DNA of 64,000 nt from an uncultured Christensenellaceae bacterium (GTDB lineage: Bacteria; Bacillota; Clostridia; Christensenellales; Aristaeellaceae): positions 62,001 to 126,000 of the forward strand of contig CAJOJQ010000005.1 of NCBI GenBank assembly GCA_905234985.1, written 5' to 3'. A model generated the notes under the pieces. That model saw only the letters and a list, made by a program, of their open reading frames with translations. It was not told the origin of the DNA and made no database searches. Shown here piece after piece: positions 1-9,108 of the stretch. A program made the position numbers and the translations under genes. How positions within the stretch are numbered: the first letter of the stretch is position 1; each line of letters opens with the position of its first letter.

Positions 1-228
1 AAGGAACCCCATCACATTTCCAGTGCGGTATGTATCATTTATGCTTTGAAGGATCATTTGATCCTTCGTAATATCCTCGGCCTCCGCAACAAGTTCAGGG
101 AAAACAAACACGCCTTCCCGTTCAAGCTGCTCAAGCGTTTTGTCAGCGATTCTGCCAGCAAGGTTTTTGATATCTGAAAACGATTCTTTGATCGTTTGTG
201 TATTGTCCCTAATCTTTAACAGCTTCAT
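1..228 (-). CDS. McrC-like restriction component, N-terminus (partial)
   Basis: The reading frame opens at an ATG (228-226) and stays open to the window edge, giving the first 76 residues, beginning MKLLKIRDNTQTIKES. It starts 20 bp inside the end of the McrB gene, the tight coupling expected of an mcrB-mcrC pair. The visible part (KIRDNTQTIKESF, then a segment rich in acidic residues) resembles the N-terminus of McrC/LlaJI-type partner proteins, which carry the nuclease domain further downstream, but that domain lies outside the window. Assignment therefore rests mainly on position and on a short N-terminal resemblance. It could also be another DUF2357-like partner. Confidence 0.6.
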   Translation of the reverse strand, partial: MKLLKIRDNTQTIKESFSDIKNLAGRIADKTLEQLEREGVFVFPELVAEAEDITKDQMILQSINDTYRTGNVMGFL

Positions 229-2296
229 TGGCGTCACCGTTCACCGGCTCCTGATAGCCGTATGCTTTTGCAAAGCGATTCATGATGCCGTCTTCATCAT
301 ACATTCCCTGAACATACTCCCGGAGAAGAGGCTGCAAATAATCCGTCCATAGCTGATCGAAGGTCAATGTTTTCAGTTTCAGAAAGTATGACGCGCCAAT
401 TTGATAGTTTTCATTTAAATCTTCAACAGCGGCAATTTCCTTATTCAGCGCGGCCATGCGGCTGATGGCTTCCGCCTCCAAAGCCTCGTCCTCCAAAGAG
501 GCCAGCATTTCCAGACGTTCATCCGCCTTTAATTCCACAAAGCGAAAACGCCTGCGCATAGCAAAATCAAAGCTGTCCACAGATCGGTCGATATCATTCA
601 TCGTGCCAATGATGTAGACATTTTCCGGGATATAGAGCTTCTCGTCCGGGTCAGCATGGAGGTTGGCATACTGTGTGGATATTTCCCCGGCTTTGCCTCT
701 GTATCCCGGATCAATTGCAAAGAATAGTTCGCCAAAGATTTTTGAAATCTCGCCTCGATTGATCTCGTCGATAATAAAAATGTATTTCTTTAGCTCCGTG
801 TGTTTTGCTCTCGTCCTTGCCGATATTCCTTTCTTTGCCTTGATTGCTTTATAGATCGCAAAGTCATAGGAATATGCCTGCGTTGAAAAAGACTTGCCGA
901 AGAAAGCAGTGATATCCTTGATCTTGGTAAACTTGATTTCAGATTCAAGCATTCTCCTGATTTCGTCCATGCTAAGAGAAAGCCTGTTTACAGTCGCGTT
1001 TCCAGGAATTGAAATATTGATATGTTCCTCATCAACACTCGTAATTGAAAATTCGTTGCCATTGATGGTCCTGAAAGTGTCAACGCCAAGTTCAATGCCG
1101 GAAAAAAAGTCCCTCATGGCTTCCTGAACCGATACTTCTTTCTCAATGGCTTCCGTGGATTTCTGGGAATCCTCATAATTCTTTTTCGCGCGGGCGATAA
1201 ACTTTTTGAAGATACCATCCTGCAATTCAAATCCCATTGTGCCGTCGTCATTTACCTTGGGCCGAAGGCCCTCAACGAAATCAGAGTAGTCATAGCTCGG
1301 ATGAAACTGAACAAACTCCACCTGCTTTTTCTGTTCATCGGAAAGTTGCGTGTAATTTTCGTAATAACCGTTGCTGACAATATCGGCCGCTATCTCTTTT
1401 GCGAGATAGGATTTCCCTGTTCCCGGAGCGCCGCGGAATATCAGGTTTTTGGATTCAATCAGCATGGAAGAAAAAGGATTGTTATATCCCTTGAATTGTT
1501 GAACAAGTTCTTCCTGCGCCGCAGCTTCGGCGGCAGGCATCTGTTCTTCCTGCTCGTCCTTTTCCCTATAGGTTAAAATCATTCGATCGCCCGGCTCGCC
1601 AAAGCGTTTCAAGCACTCCTGAACAAACAGAATCGTAGAAAAGATATTCCAGCTATAGAAAACGAACTGTCTGCCGTTATCATAGGTATAGACAAGATAC
1701 TCTATTGTTTTTCGATGCTGCCTGAACTCCTCAATGCTGGAATAGATACCGCAAATCGTTTCGCTGGCTGGACTGTATTTGCAAACAGGAAAGTTTTCCT
1801 TATTCTCGACAGACATGGAGGCCAGCTGCTTTTCAAATACCTGACAGGTAATGCGGGGCATCGTCTGATTTGAGTTGCGCCGTTCGCCTTTGCTGTAAGC
1901 GCGCTTTATTATCTCGCCATTTGCTTTCTGGAAGTATGCGCCCAGCGGTTTGTATTTGTCCCCAAGGTAAATGTTATCCATCGAAAAACGTTCATCGGTA
2001 GAAACGACGCGCTCTGCGGTAATGGTTAGCTCAAACTTTTCCTGCTTTATTTCAATGGTAAATCCATATCCTTGCAGAAAGCTTTTTGCTTCGATTGCTT
2101 TGAATCTATCTGTAGCAATATCTATTCCATTGGCAAGATGGTCGGCGACGGCTATTACATACTTCGGCGGATACTTCTTTCCGTCCTCAGTAACCAGTTC
2201 ATATTTGGTACTTTTATTTGAGGCAGGCACCCCATGCTCATCAATATACTGCAATGCTTTGATAATATCCTGTCTTTTTACATCTGGAATAGCCAT
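209..2296 (-). CDS. mcrB: McrB-type GTPase subunit of a type IV restriction system
   Basis: This 695-residue protein should be the DNA-recognition and NTP-driven translocase subunit of an McrBC-type system that attacks modified foreign DNA. Residues 1-85 (KYPPKYVIAVADHLANG, then FLQGYGF) look like the ScoMcrA-type head domain. Residues about 90-245 resemble the MrcB N-terminal region. The AAA+ module follows with Walker A GAPGTGKS at 289-296, an HPSYDYSDFVEGLRP motif, a Walker B stretch FIIDEINRGE, and the McrB signature TMNDIDRSVDSFDFAMRRRF. The start is ATG 2296 behind ACGGAGG. It is followed by the overlapping McrC-like gene. What modification it recognises cannot be read from the sequence. 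Confidence 0.88.
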   Translation of the reverse strand: MAIPDVKRQDIIKALQYIDEHGVPASNKSTKYELVTEDGKKYPPKYVIAVADHLANGIDIATDRFKAIEAKSFLQGYGFTIEIKQEKFELTITAERVVSTDERFSMDNIYLGDKYKPLGAYFQKANGEIIKRAYSKGERRNSNQTMPRITCQVFEKQLASMSVENKENFPVCKYSPASETICGIYSSIEEFRQHRKTIEYLVYTYDNGRQFVFYSWNIFSTILFVQECLKRFGEPGDRMILTYREKDEQEEQMPAAEAAAQEELVQQFKGYNNPFSSMLIESKNLIFRGAPGTGKSYLAKEIAADIVSNGYYENYTQLSDEQKKQVEFVQFHPSYDYSDFVEGLRPKVNDDGTMGFELQDGIFKKFIARAKKNYEDSQKSTEAIEKEVSVQEAMRDFFSGIELGVDTFRTINGNEFSITSVDEEHINISIPGNATVNRLSLSMDEIRRMLESEIKFTKIKDITAFFGKSFSTQAYSYDFAIYKAIKAKKGISARTRAKHTELKKYIFIIDEINRGEISKIFGELFFAIDPGYRGKAGEISTQYANLHADPDEKLYIPENVYIIGTMNDIDRSVDSFDFAMRRRFRFVELKADERLEMLASLEDEALEAEAISRMAALNKEIAAVEDLNENYQIGASYFLKLKTLTFDQLWTDYLQPLLREYVQGMYDEDGIMNRFAKAYGYQEPVNGDANEAVKD

Positions 2297-2362
2297 GCTG
2301 CACCTCCGTAATTGACTGACAATTGCTCTTTTGGTTCAAGGCTGCCTGGTTTCGTTTGAAGG

Positions 2363-3709
2363 TTAAACAACCTGTTTCCCGGTCGCTGCGCCGTCATAGC
2401 CCACGGTCAGCGGATCGTAGGATTTCCGGCACTGCACGGTAACGGAAGCCTCCCGGAAGCACAGCAGCATATCAAAGCCGCAGGGGGCGTTGCCGACGGC
2501 CCAGCAGCGCACGCGCAGCAGACCCGGCTCCACCCAGCCGCCGGAGGCCAGGGCAGGCTCGTTCGCCCAGCCGGGGTATGTGATCTGCAGGTTCGTTCCC
2601 CGCCCGAAGGGCAGCGTCACCGCGCCCCGGGCGTTTTCATAATACAGGCAATCGTCCTTTAGTCGCAGGGTGCGAAGTTCCAGGGGATTCCCTTCCTCAA
2701 ACCGGTATTCCGGCGTTTCGGCGACGGCGTATTCCGCCCGGTCGGGCAGCGCGGCCACGGTCAGGTTCAGGGTCTTTTCTTCCATATCCTCCTGACCGAT
2801 CCACGGATACACTTCCTCAAAAAAGGCGTTGTAGAGCCGCTGCACGCCAAAGGGGTCCAGCCGGGTATCGGCGATGGTGGAAAACACGGTCTTCTTGTCC
2901 GGGCATACGACGGCCAACTGTCCGCCTAAGCCGTACATGGCCCAGCCCACCCGGGTGCGCCAGCATTGCCAGCCGTAGCCGTAGCGCTCCTCCTCGTTGG
3001 TCTGAAGAAGCGTTTCCATATGCTTTTTCCCCATTTCTTCCGCGTACCAGGCGGGCACGATCCCCTCTCCCCCGTTCAGCAGGCACAGGGCCGCCCGGTG
3101 CAGATCCCGCAGGCTCATGCACAGGCCAGTGCCCCCCTGGCAGCAGCCGGAAGGGTCCCGCAGCCAGTAACGCCTGTCTTTGCAGCCCAGGGGCGCGAAT
3201 AATCTTTCTTCCAGGAAATCTATGACCTCCTGACCGCTGACGCGCTTGACCAGCGCCGCGAACGCCTGGGAGCAGCCCGTGTCGTAATGAAACACCGTGC
3301 CCGGTTCATGGGTGGGGGCGCCGGTAAAGAAGGGCATGGCCCAGTTTTCGTCCACTCCCTCCCGATATTGGGTCCACCGATAGCAGGTGGCCATGCGAAG
3401 CATATCCCGAATGGTCAGGCGCAAAAGCCGCGCGTCGGGGTTTTCCGGCAGCCAGTCCCGAAAATAATCGGTGATGGGATCGTCTAAGCTGATTTTTCCC
3501 TCGTCCGCCAGCATGCCCACGGCGATCCCCGTGAAGGTTTTGCTGATAGAATACATCCGATGGGGCTGGCCTTCCCTGAACGGGGCATAATAGGCGTTGG
3601 CTTTCTCCTTTCCGTCCACGGTGAGGATAAAGCCGTGCAGGTTTACATCCTCCCGCTCAAAACGCTTTACAAGCTGGTCGATCCTGTTTGCCAAACGGTT
3701 ATCCGGCAT
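2363..3709 (-). CDS. serine hydrolase of the beta-lactamase / class C PBP-like family
   Basis: The protein has the fold family of class C beta-lactamases and esterases. The nucleophile motif SISKTF (SxxK) lies near residue 57 and a YDTGCSQA segment occupies the usual YxN position. A glycine-rich YGLGGQ stretch stands where HxG or KTG normally sits. The C-terminal third is an extra beta-rich region. There is no signal peptide, so it is probably cytoplasmic and more likely an esterase than an antibiotic-resistance enzyme. Start 3709 is chosen because GGAAGG lies 11 bases upstream; an in-frame ATG at 3745 lies deeper inside the GH105 gene. It overlaps GH105 by 11 bp and ends the pectin operon, so an ester-cleaving role on plant sugars is plausible but unproven. 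Confidence 0.75.
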   Translation of the reverse strand: MPDNRLANRIDQLVKRFEREDVNLHGFILTVDGKEKANAYYAPFREGQPHRMYSISKTFTGIAVGMLADEGKISLDDPITDYFRDWLPENPDARLLRLTIRDMLRMATCYRWTQYREGVDENWAMPFFTGAPTHEPGTVFHYDTGCSQAFAALVKRVSGQEVIDFLEERLFAPLGCKDRRYWLRDPSGCCQGGTGLCMSLRDLHRAALCLLNGGEGIVPAWYAEEMGKKHMETLLQTNEEERYGYGWQCWRTRVGWAMYGLGGQLAVVCPDKKTVFSTIADTRLDPFGVQRLYNAFFEEVYPWIGQEDMEEKTLNLTVAALPDRAEYAVAETPEYRFEEGNPLELRTLRLKDDCLYYENARGAVTLPFGRGTNLQITYPGWANEPALASGGWVEPGLLRVRCWAVGNAPCGFDMLLCFREASVTVQCRKSYDPLTVGYDGAATGKQVV

Positions 3710-4823
3710 GGTTTCCGCTTCCTTCCCGCAGGTATTGTTCTTCACAGGCCGCCTGAATAAAAGCGCCTGTGGCCTTCAAATCGAAACTGACGATGTTTTC
3801 GCTGATATAGTAAGCAAAAGACCCGTCCCGGCCATTGCTTCCGCCTAAGCCAGCGCCCTGGCAGCACTTGGCGATGAAGCATTCGCCGTTTTTCATTTTG
3901 CCTACGAAGTGGCGCTGGATGGCCTCAAAGCTCTTTTGCGCCTCCTTGCCATATGCTTTGGGCAGCAGGCCCAGCCGCGCGCCCTTGAGCAGCGCGTAAA
4001 CGATCAGGCAGGAACCGGAGGATTCCGGGTAATTGCCGATTCTGCCGGGACAATCCAGCACCTGGAGCCATACGCCCTCCTGCCGGACGAACAGGAGCTT
4101 TTCAGCCAGTTGGCCGAAAATCTCCAGCACTTCCTGATAATGGGCGTTTTCTTGCGGCAGCAGCTCCAGGCTGTCCGCCAGCGCCGTCATGTACCAGCCC
4201 GCGGCCCGGCCCCAGGCGTGGGCCGCCCGGCCCGTGACCGGATCGGCCCAAATCTGCTGTTTCGTTTCGTCCCAGCCATGGCAGGGCAGGCCGGTTTCCG
4301 GATTCAGCGTGTGGCGGTAGGCCAGAATCAATTGATTCGCCGCGTCGGTCTGGGCCTTTTCATCAGGCCCGAAAGCCGCTTCATATTGAAGGTAAAAGGG
4401 AATCGCCATATGCTGGCCGTCCAGCCACATCTGGTAAGGGTAGATCTTTTTATGCCAGAAGCCGCCGTCGGACGTGCGGGGCTGGCCGTCCAGCTGGGAG
4501 AAAAGCAGCGCCGCCGCCTTTCTGAATTTCTCTTTGCCTGTTTTCTGCCAGAGATAAATCAGCTGCCGCCCGATGCACAGGTAATCCAGGTTATACGCTT
4601 CCCGATCGTACCCGGCGGGCACGCCGTTTTCCTCCACCATGCCGTCCAGGGTGTCAAAAATGTACGTGAAGTACTTCTTGTCCCCGGTCAGGGCGTACAG
4701 CATTTCCATGCCCCGCCAGACCACGCCGTAATCGTAGCTCCATTTCTTATTGAGCAAGCCAAACCGTTTGATCGTGCAGTCCGCCAATATCTCCGCCGAA
4801 CGGGGCAGGTACGTATTCAGCAT
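3699..4823 (-). CDS. GH105 unsaturated rhamnogalacturonyl hydrolase
   Basis: The 374-residue protein matches the YteR/YesR type (alpha/alpha)6-barrel hydrolase that removes the unsaturated galacturonyl residue left at the non-reducing end by rhamnogalacturonan or pectate lyases. Visible family marks are YPYQMWLDGQHM, whose Asp corresponds to the catalytic acid, DGGFWHKK, ADPVTGRAAHAWGRAAGWY, and the C-terminal GSNGRDGSFAYYIS. No signal peptide is present, so it should act in the cytoplasm on imported oligosaccharides. The start ATG overlaps the end of the CE8-CE12 gene by 7 bp, with GGGAGG 10 bases upstream. The length is typical of the family. Confidence 0.9.
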   Translation of the reverse strand: MLNTYLPRSAEILADCTIKRFGLLNKKWSYDYGVVWRGMEMLYALTGDKKYFTYIFDTLDGMVEENGVPAGYDREAYNLDYLCIGRQLIYLWQKTGKEKFRKAAALLFSQLDGQPRTSDGGFWHKKIYPYQMWLDGQHMAIPFYLQYEAAFGPDEKAQTDAANQLILAYRHTLNPETGLPCHGWDETKQQIWADPVTGRAAHAWGRAAGWYMTALADSLELLPQENAHYQEVLEIFGQLAEKLLFVRQEGVWLQVLDCPGRIGNYPESSGSCLIVYALLKGARLGLLPKAYGKEAQKSFEAIQRHFVGKMKNGECFIAKCCQGAGLGGSNGRDGSFAYYISENIVSFDLKATGAFIQAACEEQYLREGSGNHAG

Positions 4824-6547
4824 AGCACGCTGTCCTCCCGGGCGATCAGGTCATTATAATCATTGGGTTCCACGTTTTCCAAGGCTTCCTCCGTCCAGCG
4901 TGGATTTTGCATGCGGGAGAGGAACAGCGCGGCGATCCGGGACGCGCCCTCCTCCTGCAAATGGCTGTTGTCCGCAAGCCCGTCTGGGTAGTTTTTGCTG
5001 CCCGCGGGCACATGGCAGAACAGGCGCTTGGTATTTTCAACGCCTGCTAAAGAAAACATCTGGGCAGTGGCCTTTTCCAGATCAATGAGCCGCACGCCGC
5101 GATAATCCGCCAAATTGCGCATAGCGTCCGGGTACGCGCCGTGGGTGGGAATCAGCTTGCCTTCCGCGTTGAACAGCCGCCGGGGGATGGGCGTGACCAG
5201 AATAGGTTCCGCCCCTTGCCGCCGCGCCGCGTCGATGTACATGCCAAGGTATTCGGGATAGGTGATCCGGGGATCGGTATTCCGCTCCGCGTCGGGCTTT
5301 TCATCGTTGTGGGAGAAGGAAACGATCAGCTTGTCCCCCTTGCGCAGGCACAGCTCGATGAAATTCAGCCGCTTTTCGGCGACGAAGCTCTTGCTGCTCC
5401 TGCCGTTCACGGCGCAGTTTTCCACATACACGTTATCGGAGATATGCGCCTGCAGCTTCTGCCCCCAGCCCATCATGGGATAACGGTCGACGGGATAATC
5501 CGCCATGGTGCTGTCTCCGCACAGGAACCAGGTGGGAACCCGCTTTTGGGGCTGCCAGTTGTCCCATCCGCCGATGACTTCCGGGATGGTCAGGCATGCG
5601 GCCTCTTCCGCGGTCATGCGCTTTTGGCTGGGGTGGCGGGTGCTTTGATCCGCCCGCGCGCCGGTGGTGCCGAATTCCGCGTAGCGCTCGGTGACCACCT
5701 TCACATCGTCCCAATCGGAAAAACCCAGGGGGGCCACATGCTCGTCCATCTCGCAATGGAGGAACACAGTGCGGGCGAACCTGCGCCAGGGGCGGCCTAA
5801 GAAGCCCTGGCCTTCCTCACATTCCCCGGTCAGCTTGCAATTGTGGAACACCAGCCCGTGAGGCTGCCCCTCGGCGGTATTGGCGGCGGTATACATGCCG
5901 CCCCGGGCGTTCATGAACAGGGTGCAGCGCTCGAACCAGCACCGGTAGGGGCCGAAGATAAAGTCCACGTCCCCCTGAATGAAGCAGTCCTCAAAATACT
6001 GGCGGCTGGATGTCACGGGGCTGTCGCCGACGGATTCCACCACCTCCGCCCGGCCCTGCCGGGGCGCGATGAAATGCACCACCTTGGGCATCAGCGGCCC
6101 GCAGAACAGGGTATCCTGGTGGGCGATCATGCGCACGTTGCGCCACACGCCCCTGTCCCCCGCCGCGTACACCGCCACGGCCTGGCCCACGTCGCGCCCG
6201 TCCCCCGCGTCGTTGCGGATGGTCAGGTTTTCCACCTCCACGTTATGCCCCGTCACCATGAAGGTGGCGCTCAGGAAGGTGCCCCGTTCCTTTCCGTTTT
6301 CGTCCAAATCCTTGGCGCAGCCGGAAGCGGTGATCACCGTGCGGTCCCGGGCTTCGCCGATGATGCGCACGTTGTCCTTATCCACCACCACGCGCTCATG
6401 GTATTCGTCCATGCGCAGGAGCAGGATGGTGGGCGCGCGCCCGCCCCCCGGGATCGCGTCAATAGCCTGCTGGATGGAGGTAAAATCCCCGCTGCCGTCC
6501 TTGGCGATGATATACACAGCGCATTCCTCTTTTCTTCTGTTTATCAT
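4817..6547 (-). CDS. pectin methylesterase (CE8) - rhamnogalacturonan acetylesterase (CE12) fusion
   Basis: Two esterases are joined in one 576-residue chain without a signal peptide. Residues about 15-320 are a CE8 right-handed beta helix with GQAVAVYAAGDR, HQDTLF, GDVDFIFGPY and FLGRPWRR, matching the catalytic blocks of pectin methylesterases. From about residue 335 a CE12/SGNH domain starts with FLCGDSTMADY, followed by ENCAVNGRSSKSF, SHNDEKPD and a C-terminal DNSHLQEEGA carrying the Asp-x-x-His pair. It would remove methyl and acetyl esters from imported pectin fragments. The annotated ATG overlaps the preceding stop as TAATG. A GTG at 6517 with AAGAGGAA seven bases upstream gives a more typical CE8 N-terminus (VYIIAKDGSGDF) and may be the true start. 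Confidence 0.9.
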   Translation of the reverse strand: MINRRKEECAVYIIAKDGSGDFTSIQQAIDAIPGGGRAPTILLLRMDEYHERVVVDKDNVRIIGEARDRTVITASGCAKDLDENGKERGTFLSATFMVTGHNVEVENLTIRNDAGDGRDVGQAVAVYAAGDRGVWRNVRMIAHQDTLFCGPLMPKVVHFIAPRQGRAEVVESVGDSPVTSSRQYFEDCFIQGDVDFIFGPYRCWFERCTLFMNARGGMYTAANTAEGQPHGLVFHNCKLTGECEEGQGFLGRPWRRFARTVFLHCEMDEHVAPLGFSDWDDVKVVTERYAEFGTTGARADQSTRHPSQKRMTAEEAACLTIPEVIGGWDNWQPQKRVPTWFLCGDSTMADYPVDRYPMMGWGQKLQAHISDNVYVENCAVNGRSSKSFVAEKRLNFIELCLRKGDKLIVSFSHNDEKPDAERNTDPRITYPEYLGMYIDAARRQGAEPILVTPIPRRLFNAEGKLIPTHGAYPDAMRNLADYRGVRLIDLEKATAQMFSLAGVENTKRLFCHVPAGSKNYPDGLADNSHLQEEGASRIAALFLSRMQNPRWTEEALENVEPNDYNDLIAREDSVLC

Positions 6548-7194
6548 TATGGCACAAGCCCCAACTCCCTCAGCGCTTCCGCCGTCATGCGGGCATAGGC
6601 TTCCGCCCCGGCGCGCTGGGTATGGGTATCGTCCGCGTTTCCGTTTGGCCAGGCGGGATAAACGCCTTTTTCCAAGTGCAGGTACAGCTTCTTGCTTTCC
6701 TCGTCGCCCAATTCCCGCACGTACTGAAAGCTTTTCGCGTATATGTCGATCAGCGGCACGTTTCGCTGGGCCGCCAGCACCCGAATCGCGTCCGGGTAAT
6801 CCTCATGGGATGCCAGCAGCTTTCCGTCCCGCCAGTACCGGCGGCAGATGGGCGTCATCAGCACGGGCCGCGCGCCGTGGAGCAGGGCAGTGTCCACATA
6901 GATTTCCAAGTTATGATAAAAGGACGTCCAGGGGTCGGTATGCCGCCACACCAGATCGCTTTCGTCATTATGAGAAAACTGGATCAGCAGCAAATCGCTG
7001 GGCCGTATTTCCGTTTCAATCTTCTGCAGGCGACCTTCGGCCAGGAAGGATTTGGTGCTTCTGCCAGGCATGGCCCGGTTTTCCACCCGCACGCCCGGCA
7101 CAAATTCAGGCAGCGCCTGCCCCCACCCCGTAATGGGCGCTTCCTCCGGCTTGTAGCTGGCGGCGGTGGAATCGCCGCAGATATAAACGGTCAT
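6547..7194 (-). CDS. rhamnogalacturonan acetylesterase-like SGNH hydrolase (CE12)
   Basis: A 215-residue SGNH hydrolase. The nucleophile block is VYICGDSTAASY, followed by ENRAMPGRSTKSFLAEG (Gly block), IQFSHNDES (Asn block) and DDTHTQRAGAEAYARM (Asp-x-x-His). These are the CE12 marks for deacetylating rhamnogalacturonan. There is no export signal. ATG 7194 is preferred because GGGAG lies eight bases upstream and the protein then begins directly with the catalytic strand; an upstream in-frame ATG at 7254 lies in a palindromic intergenic hairpin. The gene closes with TAATG onto the CE8-CE12 fusion, which carries a second CE12 domain, so the operon holds two related acetylesterase modules. Confidence 0.88.
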   Translation of the reverse strand: MTVYICGDSTAASYKPEEAPITGWGQALPEFVPGVRVENRAMPGRSTKSFLAEGRLQKIETEIRPSDLLLIQFSHNDESDLVWRHTDPWTSFYHNLEIYVDTALLHGARPVLMTPICRRYWRDGKLLASHEDYPDAIRVLAAQRNVPLIDIYAKSFQYVRELGDEESKKLYLHLEKGVYPAWPNGNADDTHTQRAGAEAYARMTAEALRELGLVP

Positions 7195-7232
7195 GCGCGT
7201 TACTCCCTTCTGTAAGATTTTCCCCGCACCCT

Positions 7233-7269
7233 GTCGAAAAGGCCGCTCCCGCAATGCGGCCCTTTCGAC
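7233..7269. repeat. long intergenic hairpin, 14-bp stem
   Basis: Arms 7233-7246 and 7256-7269 pair over 14 bp with one wobble and a 9-base loop. It lies between the solute-binding protein gene and the acetylesterase genes. There is no following T-tract, so it may act as an RNA-stabilising or attenuating structure rather than a full terminator. That is consistent with higher expression of the upstream binding protein. Confidence 0.7.
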
Positions 7270-7280
7270 AAGACGCCGGA

Positions 7281-7302
7281 GCTGCCGTTGGAATCCGGCA
7301 GC
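7281..7302. repeat. short intergenic hairpin after the solute-binding protein gene
   Basis: GCTGCCG at 7281-7287 and CGGCAGC at 7296-7302 form a perfect 7-bp stem with an 8-base loop, 29 bp after the solute-binding protein stop codon. It forms a tandem pair with the 7233-7269 hairpin. Confidence 0.65.
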
Positions 7303-7330
7303 CCCGGTAAAGGGTGTTGCGTGAAAGGAA

Positions 7331-8962
7331 TCAGCGGGCCATGAAGCGATCGTAGGCGCCCTGGTAGGCGGCGATCAGGTCTTCGATGCCCATCTTCTGC
7401 AGCTGATCCATGTAGTTATCGAAGTTGGTCAGGGGTTCTTCACCGGAGATGAACTTCTTGGTCATGTCAGCGATGTATTCGTTGATGTCGTCCAGCTGAG
7501 GAGCGGCCTTCTTCTGTTCGTCCACGCTCAGCACGATGGCGGCAGGATATTCCAGTTCGTTGCTGGCTTCGCCCCACAGCTTGGCAGAGGCCACAAAGCG
7601 GGGTTCACGGGTAGCGGCCAGATAGTCGCCGGCGCCCCAGCGGGGGAAGGACACGTGACTCATGGCGTAGCGGTACTTGTTGGCGAACACGCCGTCATAG
7701 AAGTTTTCGGTGATCTGCTTGGCCCATTCGGTTTCGTGCTTCACGCCGTTTTCGTCGATGGTGTAGGTGCCGTTGCCCTTGGTCCAGGCGGTATCCTCGC
7801 GGGAGGTCAGGATGGGATCGCCGTCCAGGATGCCCCAGGTGGTGCAGTTGGTGCCTTCTTCGGTGAACATGGCGTCGATCAGGCGGGCCACCGCTTCAAC
7901 GTTCTTGCAGTCCACAGAGATGCAGGTGCTGTACTTGTCGCCGTAGCCGATGTCGTAGTCGCCAGCATACGTGCGGCCCTGAGCGTCCTCGATCCAGGGG
8001 AAAGCCACGAAGTCGGCGTTGGGGTTCTTTTCCAGGACCTGGGGCAGGCGCTGCTCCCAATAGTTGCTCAGGCCCAGCCAGGAACCGGCCAGATCGGCGT
8101 AGATCGCGGCGTCCTTTACTTCGGCGGGGGCGAGAGAGCCGTCTTCGGCCCAGATGTCCTTGATGAGGCCTTCGGAATACCACTTATTCATGGTTTCCAG
8201 GAATTCCTTGTAATTCTGGCTGTATTCGCCGAAGCCGACCTTGCCGGTATCGGGATCGACGTAAGCGCCATTCAGGATATCAAAGGCGGGCATGAAGTAA
8301 CGCAGGCCGCTCTGTCCGGCGTCGAAGGGGATTTCATCCTGTTCGCCGTTGCCGTTGGGATCCAGATCCCGGAAAGCAACCAGCATTTCGTACCAGCCGT
8401 CGATGGTGGTGGGCAGTTCTTCAATACCCACGTTTTCCATCCAGTCCTTGCGGCCCTGGAGGCCCTGCCAGATGGCGGAAACCCTTTCATCAGGGGTATT
8501 CAGGGGGTTGATGGGGGTGAAGTACAGGTAACGGCCTTCGTCGTCCTTCAGGGCCTTGGCCACGTCGGGATTGGCTTCCAGCAGCGCCTTGTAGTTGGGC
8601 ATGTACTTGTCGATGACGTCGTTCAGCTCGATGATGATGCCGTCGGCATACAGCTGGGGCACGTCGCCCACATAATCGTACCGGTGTACCCACTGAATCA
8701 CGTCCGGATACTTGCCGCTGGACAGCATGGCCAGATACTGGGCCTTGATTTCATCGCCGCTGCCGCAGACGACGGTCCATTCTATTTCCACATCGGCCAT
8801 CTCCTGGATCTTCAGCAGGCCGACCAGCCCGGGATAGATGTAGGGCTCGTACTCGGCGGAGCCGCCGCGCACGTAGTAGGTGACCTTATCGGTCGCCAGG
8901 GCGGTGCTGCCCATTGCCAGCAGCATCATCAGAGCCAACAGGAGTGATACGATTTTCTTCAT
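7331..8962 (-). CDS. extracellular solute-binding protein, family 1 (LplA-like)
   Basis: This is the ligand-binding component of a carbohydrate ABC importer. Residues 1-23 form a signal peptide (MKKIVSLLLALMMLLAMGS, then ALA before TDKV). There is no lipobox cysteine, which is unusual for a monoderm-type bacterium, so the protein may be released or held by other means. The mature part has the large two-lobe features of family-1 oligosaccharide binders, including SSGKYPDVIQW and IWQGLQGRKDWMENVGI. It follows its two permeases (9109-10968) and has AAGGAGG nine bases before the ATG. It is succeeded by two hairpins and by pectin esterase genes, so the ligand is probably a pectin-derived oligosaccharide. 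The substrate itself cannot be read from sequence. Confidence 0.88.
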   Translation of the reverse strand: MKKIVSLLLALMMLLAMGSTALATDKVTYYVRGGSAEYEPYIYPGLVGLLKIQEMADVEIEWTVVCGSGDEIKAQYLAMLSSGKYPDVIQWVHRYDYVGDVPQLYADGIIIELNDVIDKYMPNYKALLEANPDVAKALKDDEGRYLYFTPINPLNTPDERVSAIWQGLQGRKDWMENVGIEELPTTIDGWYEMLVAFRDLDPNGNGEQDEIPFDAGQSGLRYFMPAFDILNGAYVDPDTGKVGFGEYSQNYKEFLETMNKWYSEGLIKDIWAEDGSLAPAEVKDAAIYADLAGSWLGLSNYWEQRLPQVLEKNPNADFVAFPWIEDAQGRTYAGDYDIGYGDKYSTCISVDCKNVEAVARLIDAMFTEEGTNCTTWGILDGDPILTSREDTAWTKGNGTYTIDENGVKHETEWAKQITENFYDGVFANKYRYAMSHVSFPRWGAGDYLAATREPRFVASAKLWGEASNELEYPAAIVLSVDEQKKAAPQLDDINEYIADMTKKFISGEEPLTNFDNYMDQLQKMGIEDLIAAYQGAYDRFMAR

Positions 8963-9108
8963 ACGAGAAAACCTCCTTTTTAATATTTCCAGCGGTTCAC
9001 TGCCGCTTAGGAACGGGGAAATATGAATACGCTCTGTTTCACGCCGTTTGTATTATTCTGCGCGAAGCGGGAAAAACCTTCGGGCGCGTTTCCCTTTTTT
9101 CGGGCGCG

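Noticed and set aside
2363-3709. Antibiotic-resistance beta-lactamase
   Set aside because: There is no signal peptide, the second and third motifs are atypical, and the gene belongs to a pectin operon.
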